Shown: one piece after another, positions 7,268-15,467 of the stretch
Layout of the letters: every line of letters begins with the position of its first letter
Position numbering within the stretch: the first letter of the stretch is position 1
Assembly (NCBI GenBank): GCA_900155415.1
Contig: LT700187.1
Location: 1,178,001-1,242,000, forward strand
DNA: 64,000 nucleotides
Reading direction: 5' to 3'
Source: Christensenella massiliensis
Lineage (GTDB): Bacteria; Bacillota; Clostridia; Christensenellales; Christensenellaceae
The notes under the pieces: model-generated
The model's database searches: none
What the model saw: only the letters and a program-made list of their open reading frames with translations
Told to the model about the DNA's origin: nothing
Program-made: the position numbers and the translations under genes

Positions 7268-8179
7268 ATGGCCGGTTATATTGCGGAGTTCTTCGGCTAT
7301 CGGACAGAGGATAAATCGGAGCAGGCTATCACAGCGGCGACGCGGCAACTTTGCCCTTTTCTTGGTACTCAGTGTACAAAGGTTTTATCTCGTGATCGCA
7401 TCGTTGCCGGAGTATGTGCTGTTCGGCAAAAGACAGTGGGTTCCCCAAATGTGATTTGTTGTCCAAATCGGATCTACGCAGAAAATTATAAAATGTTACA
7501 TCTCGTCGCACAGCAAGCATTTGGTTGTGAATTGGGGTTATATTCTGGTCGTGCAGCCGTAGAAAAAGCAAAATTGGAAAATGGTGCAATAGCTGTTTTC
7601 GGGCATGGATGGGGTGGAGAACTGCGCTTGCCCCAGCGTGCAGGTACAGGTTCCTATTTTGTCGATTGGGTTTTGGCCCGGCTGGATGGAAACGGAGAAC
7701 TTACAGAGTTTACTGCCATTGAAGTACAGACAATAGACACGACCGGAAATTATCGTGAGGCACGCTCTGCTCTTTTGGAGAATCGTGAAATTGTCGCAGA
7801 TACGGTAGGGCTTAACTGGGAAAATGTCTCGAAGCGGATTATCCCCCAGCTCATCTATAAAGGACAAGTTTTGCAACGCGAAGATTTATGCAAGACGGGG
7901 CTATTCTTTGTGTGTCCTAAGGCGGTTTATGATCGTGTACTTAATAGACTGGGCGGGAAAGATCGCATTCCGCGTTTCCCTACTCAGCCAGCTTCCATTC
8001 ACTTCCTTGCTTACGACTATCAGGGAGCTACTGCGGATGGAATGATTACTCCGCTTGGTATACTGGAAGAACACTGCACGACGGTCTACAAAGTGCAGGA
8101 GGCTTTTTCTTCAATGAATCTCCCAGAGGGGAATGTTTACCGCGATGCTATTCGTAGATCGCTATACGGTAATGATTAA
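7268..8179 (+). CDS. NotI-family type II restriction endonuclease
   Basis: The start 'YIAEFFGYR', then 'CPFLGTQC', 'AGVC', 'ICCPNRIY', 'FGHGWGGEL', 'YFVDWVLA' and 'AIEVQTIDT' follow in order the pattern I recall for NotI (IAEFFG, CPFL, GVC, CPNR, GGEL, FDWTLA, EIQTMD). Asp133, Glu152 and Gln154 would form the PD-(D/E)xK-type active site. Cys29, Cys36, Cys50 and Cys64 or Cys65 correspond to the Fe-Cys4 structural site of NotI. At 303 residues it is shorter than NotI (about 380). The ATG begins immediately after the methyltransferase stop. Target specificity is not predictable; it should match that of the adjacent methyltransferase. Confidence 0.88.
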   Translation: MAGYIAEFFGYRTEDKSEQAITAATRQLCPFLGTQCTKVLSRDRIVAGVCAVRQKTVGSPNVICCPNRIYAENYKMLHLVAQQAFGCELGLYSGRAAVEKAKLENGAIAVFGHGWGGELRLPQRAGTGSYFVDWVLARLDGNGELTEFTAIEVQTIDTTGNYREARSALLENREIVADTVGLNWENVSKRIIPQLIYKGQVLQREDLCKTGLFFVCPKAVYDRVLNRLGGKDRIPRFPTQPASIHFLAYDYQGATADGMITPLGILEEHCTTVYKVQEAFSSMNLPEGNVYRDAIRRSLYGND

Positions 8180-8224
8180 GATTACATATCAGTTGATAGT
8201 TTTGGATGAAATGGAGGGAACAAC

Positions 8225-10291
8225 TTGACCGGCGAAATGGGTGTGGCGCTCGACCTAATGCGACTTGAGGGTATTTGTAAAATGCTATTAGAAAGTCTTG
8301 AAGCAGATGAATTGGAGACTAAATTTCTTGCTGTAACAGGACAACAAAAAGTTGAAAATATTAAAAATTCCCTTCTGAAATTGACCAAAGCCGAATTGCG
8401 CCAGATTGTCGAGTTATCGCCTACAATTACAGAGTCGGTTATAAAAAAGTACTACAATGAATATCGTTATGGCCGAAAACCAGGATTTGTATTATTCTGG
8501 GCAAGCGGCTTTATCGGGAAATCAATAAATGAAGAACAATTGAAAAATGACCTGCAAAGAGTTCTTTCTGGCAAAACCTATAAAGAGGATGCGAAATTTA
8601 AAGATTTGAAGTGCGTTGCCGCAACTAGCTGGAAAGAAAGCGAATCAACGATTTTTGAGATAGGGCTCAGCTACTTAAAAAAATATTCTTTCATAACGGC
8701 AGACAACAACTTCGATTACATTCATGAGTTGACAGATTGTTTCGCATGGATAAATGCTGAAAAAGGATTTGTTGCCCTCTACAATATGCCCCCGTCCATT
8801 GAAGGTATTATAAAGCAGGCTGTTTTTCATTTATACGGTGTAAAGATGCTTGGCTTATCGCTAAATAGGAGTGTGTTAGACACGATCTTCGATCCAGACA
8901 ATAGAAAAAAGATGTCTTTGACACATTATAGTTCTGATAGTGAAAAACCTCAAAAGGCCACATTTTCAGACCCAGATTTGGCCTCAAAGCAGGAATCTAT
9001 TCTAGCTGATTATGATGGATATGATATTGCATCTTCACTCTATAGTGAAGGAATCGATGACGACACAACAGCTATTCTTGGAATTAATAGTCATCGTGGA
9101 AAACTCTATATAAACAGAAATTTGACTACTACACAGTTCCGACAATGGAGCGTTCGCCGCATCAACACTATTATTGACTATTTTACTGATGTTTTCACAG
9201 ACGAAGGAATAGATAAGATTGACCACATCCAACTCTTTAACGGAGCTACGTGGGGAAGACTACGCACTTCAGCAAGAGATATGCTGAACAATTTGGCGAA
9301 ATGTATTTTGATCTGTAAGCAAAAAGGACTAACAAGTTATCCAATTTCAATTGAATCGTCTAATATGTTCTGGACATTCAAAAATAAAATTGACTATTGT
9401 TTCTTGTTAAACTGCGATAATTGTAACGAAACCGTAATTCCTTCGTGTCCCAATTGTAGCAAGAGTATATTTGCTTTGACAAAAAACGGCATAATTTGTC
9501 AATCCTGTGGTGAAACTGTACATTCATTTCGATGTGAGTGTGGACATATCAATACAACATCTTCTGTCGAAGATTGCTTATCTGTGACACTCAAAGATGA
9601 ATTTGCATCTTCGATAATACAGGAGTTACAGACGGTTGTCCCTTCAATGTCTTTAGCGGAGAATGAGTTCCTAGCTATACACAATGGTTATTTGCACATC
9701 ATGTGCTCTGACGGATATAAGAGACTGCTTCCTAAAGATATTCAAACCTTTGAACCACTGTATGCATTTACTTTGAATCAGTCAATTATTGATAACGCAA
9801 ATTCTGTCCTAAGCCACTTAAAAGAAAAATGTAATCGACATCCAACGAATGAGATGTGCCAATCTTGTAAATATAAGACTCCTTCGACTCCTAGCGATTT
9901 AAAATGTTTGCAACAGCTATTTTGTGTCTTTAATGATTTTACGCCCAAACCACATCAAGGACAAGAATATGGCGATATTTCTATAAGTGTCATGTATGAG
10001 GGGCGGAAATGTAATCTGCAAGGGATCATGAAATCTCAAACAAGCAAAATAACGCGATCATCAACTGTAGGCCGCGAGATTACAGATCAGGTTATAAAAG
10101 GCTTGGTAGATAATCGTACAGATATAATTTCCGTTATTGTACCTGCGTTATTAGACGACCAGCTGATAGAAACATTATTGACCTTGGCGCGTCGGTTTAA
10201 TAAAAAGCTCCTATTCCTTGACTCGGATTTTATGTATCGACTTGAGTATTACTATGAGCTAAAAATAGCGCAAAGCAAAACTCAACCATGA
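8225..10291 (+). CDS. 688-aa protein with zinc ribbons, unknown function, in the R-M cargo operon
   Basis: The start is a TTG at 8225 preceded by GGAGGGAAC. Residues 1-390 show no motif I know. Paired cysteines at 397/400, 408/411, 425/428 and 437/439 form one or two zinc ribbons; a further group C536, C545, C548 and C561 may bind another metal. The last hundred residues ('EYGDISISVMYEG' then 'LQGIMKS', followed by 'DIISVIVP' and 'NKKLLFLDSDF') have the strand-strand-helix rhythm of a restriction-endonuclease-like fold. The acidic residue before the lysine is replaced, so activity is doubtful. It follows the NotI-like gene by 45 bases and is equally AT-rich. A defence or R-M accessory role is inference. 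Confidence 0.75.
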   Translation: MTGEMGVALDLMRLEGICKMLLESLEADELETKFLAVTGQQKVENIKNSLLKLTKAELRQIVELSPTITESVIKKYYNEYRYGRKPGFVLFWASGFIGKSINEEQLKNDLQRVLSGKTYKEDAKFKDLKCVAATSWKESESTIFEIGLSYLKKYSFITADNNFDYIHELTDCFAWINAEKGFVALYNMPPSIEGIIKQAVFHLYGVKMLGLSLNRSVLDTIFDPDNRKKMSLTHYSSDSEKPQKATFSDPDLASKQESILADYDGYDIASSLYSEGIDDDTTAILGINSHRGKLYINRNLTTTQFRQWSVRRINTIIDYFTDVFTDEGIDKIDHIQLFNGATWGRLRTSARDMLNNLAKCILICKQKGLTSYPISIESSNMFWTFKNKIDYCFLLNCDNCNETVIPSCPNCSKSIFALTKNGIICQSCGETVHSFRCECGHINTTSSVEDCLSVTLKDEFASSIIQELQTVVPSMSLAENEFLAIHNGYLHIMCSDGYKRLLPKDIQTFEPLYAFTLNQSIIDNANSVLSHLKEKCNRHPTNEMCQSCKYKTPSTPSDLKCLQQLFCVFNDFTPKPHQGQEYGDISISVMYEGRKCNLQGIMKSQTSKITRSSTVGREITDQVIKGLVDNRTDIISVIVPALLDDQLIETLLTLARRFNKKLLFLDSDFMYRLEYYYELKIAQSKTQP

Positions 10292-10333
10292 ACAAGTGCC
10301 GGTTATATCCCCGCTGCCACTCCCGAAACCGCC

Positions 10334-10367
10334 CAGGTTTTTGCTCATCCCCATTCGCAAAAACCTG
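10334..10367. repeat. Hairpin 1 of the element right end
   Basis: CAGGTTTTTGC (10334-10344) pairs with GCAAAAACCTG (10357-10367) around a 12-base loop. It begins about 40 bases after the stop of the 688-aa gene, so it may end that transcript. Confidence 0.6.
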
Positions 10368-10478
10368 TCCGTTTTCCTGCCGGGCAAAGCGAGTGTTTCC
10401 ATCCGGCGAAACCCTCATTTTACCCGCCAGCCGTGACAGCAGGTATAACACACTACACTTTGCAAGCAAAGCCGTGTG

Positions 10479-10499
10479 CCAAAGGGGCGTCCCCTTTGG
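10479..10499. repeat. Hairpin 2 of the element right end
   Basis: CCAAAGGGG pairs perfectly with CCCCTTTGG around the loop CGT. No T run follows, so it is less like a terminator and more like a structural or protein-bound site. Confidence 0.6.
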
Positions 10500-10572
10500 A
10501 AACCCCTGTTTTGCCGGGAAGCCGGTGCAACCCGCAAAATCGCAGCTGCACCCCTTCCCTCCAAAACGCAAT

Positions 10573-10619
10573 CAGGCGGCATAGGCCAGCCCGTCCCCGG
10601 TGCTGATCTATGCCGCCTG
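10573..10619. repeat. Hairpin 3 of the element right end
   Basis: CAGGCGGCATAG (10573-10584) pairs perfectly with CTATGCCGCCTG (10608-10619) over a 23-base loop, ending 36 bases before the terminal inverted repeat. Confidence 0.6.
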
Positions 10620-10655
10620 CTTAGCCTTGTGGGCGCTTACTGTATCGCCCATATT

Positions 10656-10668
10656 AACCGTTCTAATT
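10656..10668 (-). repeat. Right terminal inverted repeat of the element
   Basis: AACCGTTCTAATT is the mirror copy of the left repeat at 302-314. The shared CGT with the left junction follows nine bases further on, at 10678-10680. Confidence 0.8.
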
Positions 10669-10677
10669 TATCACTTC

Positions 10678-10848
10678 CGTATGACCGGAGAAAACGGAAC
10701 GCTCGATACGGCCCGCTTTGTACAGGAAATATCAATCTTTTCCGAACGGGAATACCGCGATGCTCTCGCAGAGGCGGGCTTTTGTATCTTGGAGCGTCTT
10801 GCAGAAGCGGAATTCCGAATGGGGGCTTTCGTATGCCAAAGACAGTAG
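10678..10848 (+). pseudogene. 3' part of the split class I SAM-dependent methyltransferase gene
   Basis: The fragment encodes 'MTGENGTLDTARFVQEISIF' followed by 'SEREYRDALAEAGF', the usual C-terminal strand and helix of class I methyltransferases, and stops at 10846. Its frame is the same as that of the fragment at 1-294 when the two are joined at the shared CGT codon, giving 'EMIHLF-R-MTGENG'. As placed here it has no start codon of its own. It should become functional again only after precise excision of the element. Confidence 0.8.
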
Positions 10849-10900
10849 GCGCTTGTTCAGGCTGTTTTCCATGCGGCCGGCAAAATTTACAGAAAATTAT

Positions 10901-10929
10901 TTTTCCGATAGAATATTTTGTGATATAAT
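10901..10929 (+). promoter_or_regulatory. Likely promoter of the DUF1934 gene
   Basis: A perfect TATAAT at 10924-10929 has a weak -35 (TTTTCC) 17 bases upstream. It lies in the AT-rich gap after the methyltransferase fragment and before the gene at 11014. Confidence 0.45.
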
Positions 10930-11013
10930 TGATGCAATGTAGCATAGGGCGGGTGCTTAAGTGCCGCCGCAGAGCCGCAGGCTGGAAAGCCGATGCGGCG
11001 GAAAGAGAAGGGT

Positions 11014-11448
11014 ATGACGAAGACGACGCAAAGCATCATGGTCAATATACGCGGAACGCAGGCCGACGCGTATGACGACAATACGATGGAGCTTTACACG
11101 GAGGGCATGCTGACGCATGACGACGGGAAATATATCATAGAATACGACGAAAGCGAGATATCGGGCATGGAAAATACGCGGACCTCGCTTACCGTGGAGG
11201 GAGACCGCGTACAGCTCAGACGCACGGGGGCGGTGGAAACGGAATTCGTGTTTTTAAAGAGCCGTGTTTTTGAGGCTGCCTATGAGACGCCGTTCGGGAT
11301 GATGCAGATGTCTGTCCTGCCCACCCAAATTTTGAGCGAGCTTTCGGAAGAAAAAGGAAAGATCAATTTGGAATATGTGATCCGCATTGGCGACCAACAG
11401 GCGGTCAATAAGCTGGATATCGATTATAAAAAGATACCGAAGGCGTAA
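11014..11448 (+). CDS. DUF1934 beta-barrel protein (YwiB-like)
   Basis: A 144-aa soluble protein with 'MVNIRGTQADAYDDNTMELYTEGMLTHDDGKYIIEYDESE' in alternating strands, typical of the DUF1934 family, a lipocalin-like small barrel of unknown function in Firmicutes. I start at the second ATG (11014), which has AGAAGGG just upstream; an ATG seven codons earlier is possible. It precedes an MBL-fold hydrolase on the same strand with a 44-base gap, so the two are probably co-transcribed. No ligand or catalytic residues are known for the family. Confidence 0.8.
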   Translation: MTKTTQSIMVNIRGTQADAYDDNTMELYTEGMLTHDDGKYIIEYDESEISGMENTRTSLTVEGDRVQLRRTGAVETEFVFLKSRVFEAAYETPFGMMQMSVLPTQILSELSEEKGKINLEYVIRIGDQQAVNKLDIDYKKIPKA

Positions 11449-11492
11449 AGCCGGAGGTACTGTTTGAAGTTTTGAGGAGGACTGATGGAACT

Positions 11493-12161
11493 ATGTTGAT
11501 CGAATGGATAGGACATTCCTGTTTTTATATGACGACGGAGGCCGGAAAGACGATACTGATCGATCCGTATGACGATACGATCGGCCTTAAAGTGCCGGAA
11601 AAGCAGGCGGATATCGTGCTTGTGACGCACGACCACTTTGACCACCGCAATCAGGCATATCTTGACGGTATGCCGTCCGGCAGCGTTTTGATCGAGCAGG
11701 AAGGCGTGCATGAGGTGGACGGCATCAAAATCACCGGGCTCCCGGTATGGCACGATGAGCAGCAGGGGACGCAGAGAGGCAGGGTCATCACTTATCTGAT
11801 CGAAGCGGATGGGATGCGGCTCCTGCATATGGGCGATGTAGGCACGATGCCGGAGGCTTCCTATTTTGAGCAGCTCGGGAAGATCGACATCCTGATGATA
11901 CCGGTGGGCGGTTATTACACGGTGGATGCGAAAGGAGCACTCAATATTATGGACACGATCCACCCGAACATCACGATCCCCATGCATTACCTCACGGGCA
12001 GCCTGACGCTCACCGAGCTTGCGGGCTCGCACGACTTTCTGGCGCGTGCGGCCAGCCGGGAATATGATGTTTCGCGCCTTGGAGGCGGGCAGTTCGAGAT
12101 CACGAAAGATAATCTGAAGAAACGCAACAGGATCGTCGTGATGGAATGTACGCATTGCTGA
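11493..12161 (+). CDS. MBL-fold metal-dependent hydrolase (UPF0173/UlaG-like)
   Basis: The metallo-beta-lactamase fold signature is 'THDHFDHRNQ' (HxHxDH), with a further metal ligand in 'LLHMGDVG' and a late 'MHYLTG' histidine. The N-terminus 'IEWIGHSCFYMTTEAGKTILIDPY' is characteristic of the UPF0173/UlaG-like group of L-ascorbate-6-phosphate lactonase relatives. Length 222 residues fits. Substrate is unknown; most such proteins are annotated only as hydrolases. The ATG at 11493 has GAGGAGG twelve bases upstream. A hairpin terminator follows at 12238-12267. Confidence 0.85.
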   Translation: MLIEWIGHSCFYMTTEAGKTILIDPYDDTIGLKVPEKQADIVLVTHDHFDHRNQAYLDGMPSGSVLIEQEGVHEVDGIKITGLPVWHDEQQGTQRGRVITYLIEADGMRLLHMGDVGTMPEASYFEQLGKIDILMIPVGGYYTVDAKGALNIMDTIHPNITIPMHYLTGSLTLTELAGSHDFLARAASREYDVSRLGGGQFEITKDNLKKRNRIVVMECTHC

Positions 12162-12237
12162 CGCGCCGTTTGCGCGGCAAGCGATAAAACAGGAATAGAC
12201 CGGAGGGAAAAAGGCTCCGGAAAGTGATGGGAAAGAA

Positions 12238-12267
12238 AAACGGGAACGCATTTTATGCGTTCCGTTT
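12238..12267 (+). terminator. Rho-independent terminator after the MBL-fold gene
   Basis: GGAACGCAT (12243-12251) pairs with ATGCGTTCC (12255-12263) around TTT, with flanking A and T tracts. Confidence 0.75.
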
Positions 12268-12342
12268 GTTGTGGGTAAAGGTCTGACGGCTTTTCCTTCT
12301 GGGAATGCCGGCGCTATATTGTATGGGGAGGCGTATGCTGCA

Positions 12343-13827
12343 ATGAAAACCGGATTTGATAATGAGCTTTATATCAGAAAGCAAACAGAGAAGATACGCG
12401 AGCGTATCGAGCTTTTCAAGGGAAAGCTGTATCTGGAGTTCGGGGGCAAGCTGTTTGACGATTATCATGCGGCGCGCGTCCTGCCCGGTTTTGATATGAA
12501 CGGAAAGGCAAAGCTTCTGCAAAGCCTGAAAGATCAGGCGGAGATCATATTCTGCATCAACGCCGGAGACATTGAGAAAAACAAGATGCGCGCAGACCTT
12601 GGCATCACCTACGATCTCGACGTGCTGCGCCTCATCGATAATCTGCGCGGTATGGGCCTTTATATCGGCAGCGTGGTCATCACGCAATATACGGAACAGC
12701 AGGCCGCGGATATCTTCCGCCAGAAGCTGGAGCGCAGAGGAGTCAAGACTTATATCCACAAGCATACGAAAGGGTATCCGAACGAGATCGAGCTGATCGT
12801 CAGCGACGAGGGCTATGGCATGAACCCATATATCGAAACGACGCGCCCGCTCGTCGTCGTGACCGCTCCCGGGCCGGGAAGCGGCAAGCTTGCGACCTGC
12901 CTTTCGCAGCTATATCACGAAAACAAGCGGGGCGTAAAGGCAGGCTATGCAAAATTCGAGACGTTCCCCATCTGGAACCTGCCTTTAAAGCACCCTGTCA
13001 ATATGGCATACGAGGCGGCGACGTCGGACCTCAATGACGTCAACATGATCGACCCGTTCCATCTTGAAGCGTATGGGAAAACGGCGGTCAATTATAACCG
13101 GGATATCGAAGCATTCCCCATCGTCAAGACGATCCTTGCAAAGATCACAGGAAATAAGGACTACTACCAGTCTCCGACAGACATGGGCGTCAACATGGCG
13201 GGCTATGCCATCACGGACGACGAGGTCTGCCGCGAGGCGGCGCGGCAGGAGGTGATCCGCCGCTACTATAATGCGCAGTGTGATTTCAAAAAAGGCCTCA
13301 TTCAGCAGGAGGCGCTGCAGAAGAACCTGATGCTCATGAAGCAGCTTGAGCTTGAGCCGTCGGGCCGTGCAGTCGTAGCGCCTGCCCTTGCAAAAGCGGA
13401 AAAAGAGGGTGTGCCTGCCGCCGCGATACAAATGGGAGACGGAACGATCGTTACCGGAAAAACAACGGAGCTCATGAACAATGTTTCGAGCATGCTCCTC
13501 AATGCCATCAAGCATCTTGGCAATATCGCGGACGAGATACGCCTTATTTCCCCAATGGTGCTGGAGCCTATCCTGAAGCTGAAATCGAGCGCGCTCAAAG
13601 AGCTTGACCCCATCCTGAACACAGAGGATGTGCTGATCGCGCTTTCCATCAGCGCGGCCATGAACCCGATGGCGGAGGTCGCGATGGATAAGCTTAAAGA
13701 CCTCGCGGGCTGCGAGGTGCATTCTACCTGTATGCTGACGCAGACGGATGAAGCGATGCTCAAAAAGCTGAATGTGAACCTGACGTGCGAGCCGGCCTAT
13801 CCGTCCAAAGATCTGTATTACGTATAA
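12343..13827 (+). CDS. DUF1846 family protein (UPF0371)
   Basis: The 494-aa product begins 'MKTGFDNELYIRKQTEKI' and contains 'VVVTAPGPGSGKLATCLSQLYHE', the P-loop-like segment conserved in DUF1846 proteins, then a long C-terminal domain ending 'NLTCEPAYPSKDLYYV'. Length matches the family, which is common in Firmicutes and whose function is not established. The ATG at 12343 follows GGGGAGG. Monocistronic: a terminator lies on either side (12238-12267, 13849-13881). Confidence 0.9.
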   Translation: MKTGFDNELYIRKQTEKIRERIELFKGKLYLEFGGKLFDDYHAARVLPGFDMNGKAKLLQSLKDQAEIIFCINAGDIEKNKMRADLGITYDLDVLRLIDNLRGMGLYIGSVVITQYTEQQAADIFRQKLERRGVKTYIHKHTKGYPNEIELIVSDEGYGMNPYIETTRPLVVVTAPGPGSGKLATCLSQLYHENKRGVKAGYAKFETFPIWNLPLKHPVNMAYEAATSDLNDVNMIDPFHLEAYGKTAVNYNRDIEAFPIVKTILAKITGNKDYYQSPTDMGVNMAGYAITDDEVCREAARQEVIRRYYNAQCDFKKGLIQQEALQKNLMLMKQLELEPSGRAVVAPALAKAEKEGVPAAAIQMGDGTIVTGKTTELMNNVSSMLLNAIKHLGNIADEIRLISPMVLEPILKLKSSALKELDPILNTEDVLIALSISAAMNPMAEVAMDKLKDLAGCEVHSTCMLTQTDEAMLKKLNVNLTCEPAYPSKDLYYV

Positions 13828-13848
13828 CGGCTGAAGAAAATCAGCAAA

Positions 13849-13881
13849 AAGGGGAACGCCCGAAACAGCGGCGTTCCCCTT
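13849..13881. terminator. Terminator between the convergent DUF1846 and DUF1989 genes
   Basis: AAGGGGAACGCC (13849-13860) and GGCGTTCCCCTT (13870-13881) form a perfect 12-bp stem. It sits between convergent genes and may serve both strands. Confidence 0.7.
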
Positions 13882-13919
13882 ATATCTGGTAAAAAATACC
13901 GCAGAGGCGGCTTTTTCCT

Positions 13920-14507
13920 TTATCCGCATTCGCTGGAAATGAGAACTTCGACAGCAGAGCATCTTCCGGCGTTGCAGCTGCTCTCCGAAACGCTGCAGGC
14001 AGCTATGCCGAGGCGTACGTCCATCAATGCTTTCAGCTGTACGGCATCACCGGACCGGGAAAGAGGCCTTTCTACGGAAATACTTCCATCCGGACTGATT
14101 TTTGTATACATAAAGAAATTAACAGGATGGATCATGGCACGCTGCTCGCCTAAAGCGGCATTTATGTTGTCCAGACAGTTTGGGTGGCCCTTTCCGTTTT
14201 GGTAGAAAAAATCATACATCTCCGGACGGCAGCAGGGATGCAGCAGGTCATGCTCTCCTACGTCGTCGGAAATCAGACGGAACATGGGCCGGTATAAATT
14301 GGAATAGATCAGATCGCCGGGACGAAGCCGCAGAGATCCGTTGCAGTCGACGGTAACGCCCGTGGATAAATATTCGCGGGGATTTTGAAGGGCCTCGGCA
14401 AAGAAATCCACTACCTGCCCGCCCTCAAGGTCGATGACTGTAATGATTTGATTTTTTGCCGCATCAATTGCCTTTCCGGCGCATGCCTCGATTCGATACT
14501 TTTTCAT
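13920..14507 (-). CDS. DUF1989 family protein (urea carboxylase-associated type)
   Basis: A 195-aa protein with 'VIDLEGGQVVDFFAEAL', 'LRLRPGDLIYSNLYRPMF', 'DDVGEHDLLHPCCRPEMYD' and 'HPVNFFMYT', features of the DUF1989 family, which includes urea carboxylase-associated proteins and relatives of aminomethyltransferase folds. The His-Asp-Cys-Cys segment is the most conserved part and may bind metal. No urea amidolyase genes are near, so a stand-alone role must be assumed. The start at 14507 has AGGAGAG upstream. It is transcribed leftward, 65 bases after lgt on the same strand. Confidence 0.8.
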   Translation of the reverse strand: MKKYRIEACAGKAIDAAKNQIITVIDLEGGQVVDFFAEALQNPREYLSTGVTVDCNGSLRLRPGDLIYSNLYRPMFRLISDDVGEHDLLHPCCRPEMYDFFYQNGKGHPNCLDNINAALGEQRAMIHPVNFFMYTKISPDGSISVERPLSRSGDAVQLKALMDVRLGIAACSVSESSCNAGRCSAVEVLISSECG

Positions 14508-14572
14508 TTTTCTCTCCTGATAAAGGGTCTACGGCTGTGCCGTATTCCCGCCGTACGATAGTTTGCAGGGGC

Positions 14573-15349
14573 TCAACCGGCAACTGTTTCTTTCTTAGCG
14601 GCCCTGCGCCAAAACCAGAAAAACAAGCCGAGGACGATCAGCGCAAGACTGACCCATTGGGAAACGGAAAAAACGCCATAAATACCACGGAACGCGTCAT
14701 ACCGGAAAAATTCGAGGATAAAACGGATGACGCCATAACCGATCAGATAAAAGGCGAGCATTTTGCCGGGCAGTCTTTTTTGTTTCCCATAATGATACAT
14801 GAGAAAAAACAGCACAAGGAGGCATGCGGATTCGATGAGCTGGACGGGCAGCAGACGCACGCCGTGCGGCGCGATGGGAGATGCATCAAAGTAAAAGCCC
14901 CAGTCAGAGGGGATGCCATAGCAGCAGCCTGCTGTAAAGCAGCCGACCCGCCCGAAAGCATGCATAAGCGGAATAGACGGCAGTATGGTGTCGAGCACAC
15001 TCCAAACGGGTGCGCCGACCAGCTTTGCGGTCATGAGCACGAACAGGACGGCGCCGATGAAGCCGCCGTAATAGACGAGTCCTGCGTCATTGAAATAATC
15101 GAGAAACGTATATCCGGTCTCCCGCGCCAGCTCTAAAAACTGCGGGAAGCCCTGTATCATATAGAACAGCTTTCCGCCGACGAGCGCTCCGGCCGCGCCG
15201 ATAAAAAGACAGGCCACAAGGTCCACAAGAGAGACCTCATTGACTTTCCGGTGAACAAGACAGAAAACAGCGCCGGCGGCAAAGCCGGCGATGATGAGAA
15301 TGCCGTATGTAGTGACCGTATGGCCGAATATCGTTAAATAGGGATACAA
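14573..15349 (-). CDS. lgt: Prolipoprotein diacylglyceryl transferase-like membrane enzyme
   Basis: Lgt transfers diacylglycerol from phosphatidylglycerol to the lipobox cysteine of prolipoproteins at the membrane. The 258-aa protein has about seven hydrophobic segments and the signature 'HAFGRVGCFTAGCCYG' (near residue 130), 'RLLPVQLIES' and 'RFILEFFRYD', the conserved arginine/glutamate region. The start is TTG at 15349 with AAAGGAT seven bases upstream. The protein ends soon after the last membrane segment with 'RRAAKKETVAG'. The lipoprotein at 57992 in this window is a possible client. Some Clostridia carry more than one Lgt-like protein, so this could be a paralogue. Confidence 0.88.
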   Translation of the reverse strand: MYPYLTIFGHTVTTYGILIIAGFAAGAVFCLVHRKVNEVSLVDLVACLFIGAAGALVGGKLFYMIQGFPQFLELARETGYTFLDYFNDAGLVYYGGFIGAVLFVLMTAKLVGAPVWSVLDTILPSIPLMHAFGRVGCFTAGCCYGIPSDWGFYFDASPIAPHGVRLLPVQLIESACLLVLFFLMYHYGKQKRLPGKMLAFYLIGYGVIRFILEFFRYDAFRGIYGVFSVSQWVSLALIVLGLFFWFWRRAAKKETVAG

Positions 15350-15467
15350 TCTTTTATCCTTTCGGTGAAAGCATAGGATTCAGGGAGCGGGCGCCCCCGG
15401 CGGACGGCCCGCGCTCTGAAATCTGTTTTAAAGCTGAGGCATGGTATTTTCGGTATGCGCTTTGGAT

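Larger units (their letters stand above)
10292..10655. other. Non-coding right end of the element with three hairpins
   Basis: No convincing gene is present in this GC-richer stretch. It holds three inverted repeats: 10334-10344/10357-10367 (11 bp), 10479-10487/10491-10499 (CCAAAGGGG, 3-base loop) and 10573-10584/10608-10619 (12 bp). Together they suggest a processing, transfer-origin or transcription-stopping region at the element end. Open frames here read as shadows without ribosome sites. Confidence 0.55.
292..10680. mobile_element. Mobilizable element of the large-serine-recombinase type, about 10.4 kb, carrying a restriction-modification cassette
   Basis: The element is bounded by two halves of one methyltransferase gene, and by 13-bp inverted repeats inside each end (302-314, 10656-10668). 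It carries a large serine recombinase at the left end, a MobV relaxase, a RepA-type initiator and an XRE regulator, but no type IV secretion genes. It is therefore probably mobilizable in trans rather than self-transmissible. The shared triplet CGT at 292-294 and 10678-10680 is the most economical crossover point, because joining there restores one reading frame; the exact crossover dinucleotide is not proven. The cargo half (about 5250-10290) is visibly more AT-rich than the mobility half, which suggests a separate origin. Confidence 0.85.

Noticed and set aside
10288-10584. Possible 98-aa gene at the right end of the element
   Set aside because: The region is built of hairpins, the frame has no ribosome site and the product has no familiar feature.
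292-10680. Reading the element as a self-transmissible ICE
   Set aside because: There is a MobV relaxase but no coupling protein, VirB4-like ATPase or other type IV secretion gene between the ends.
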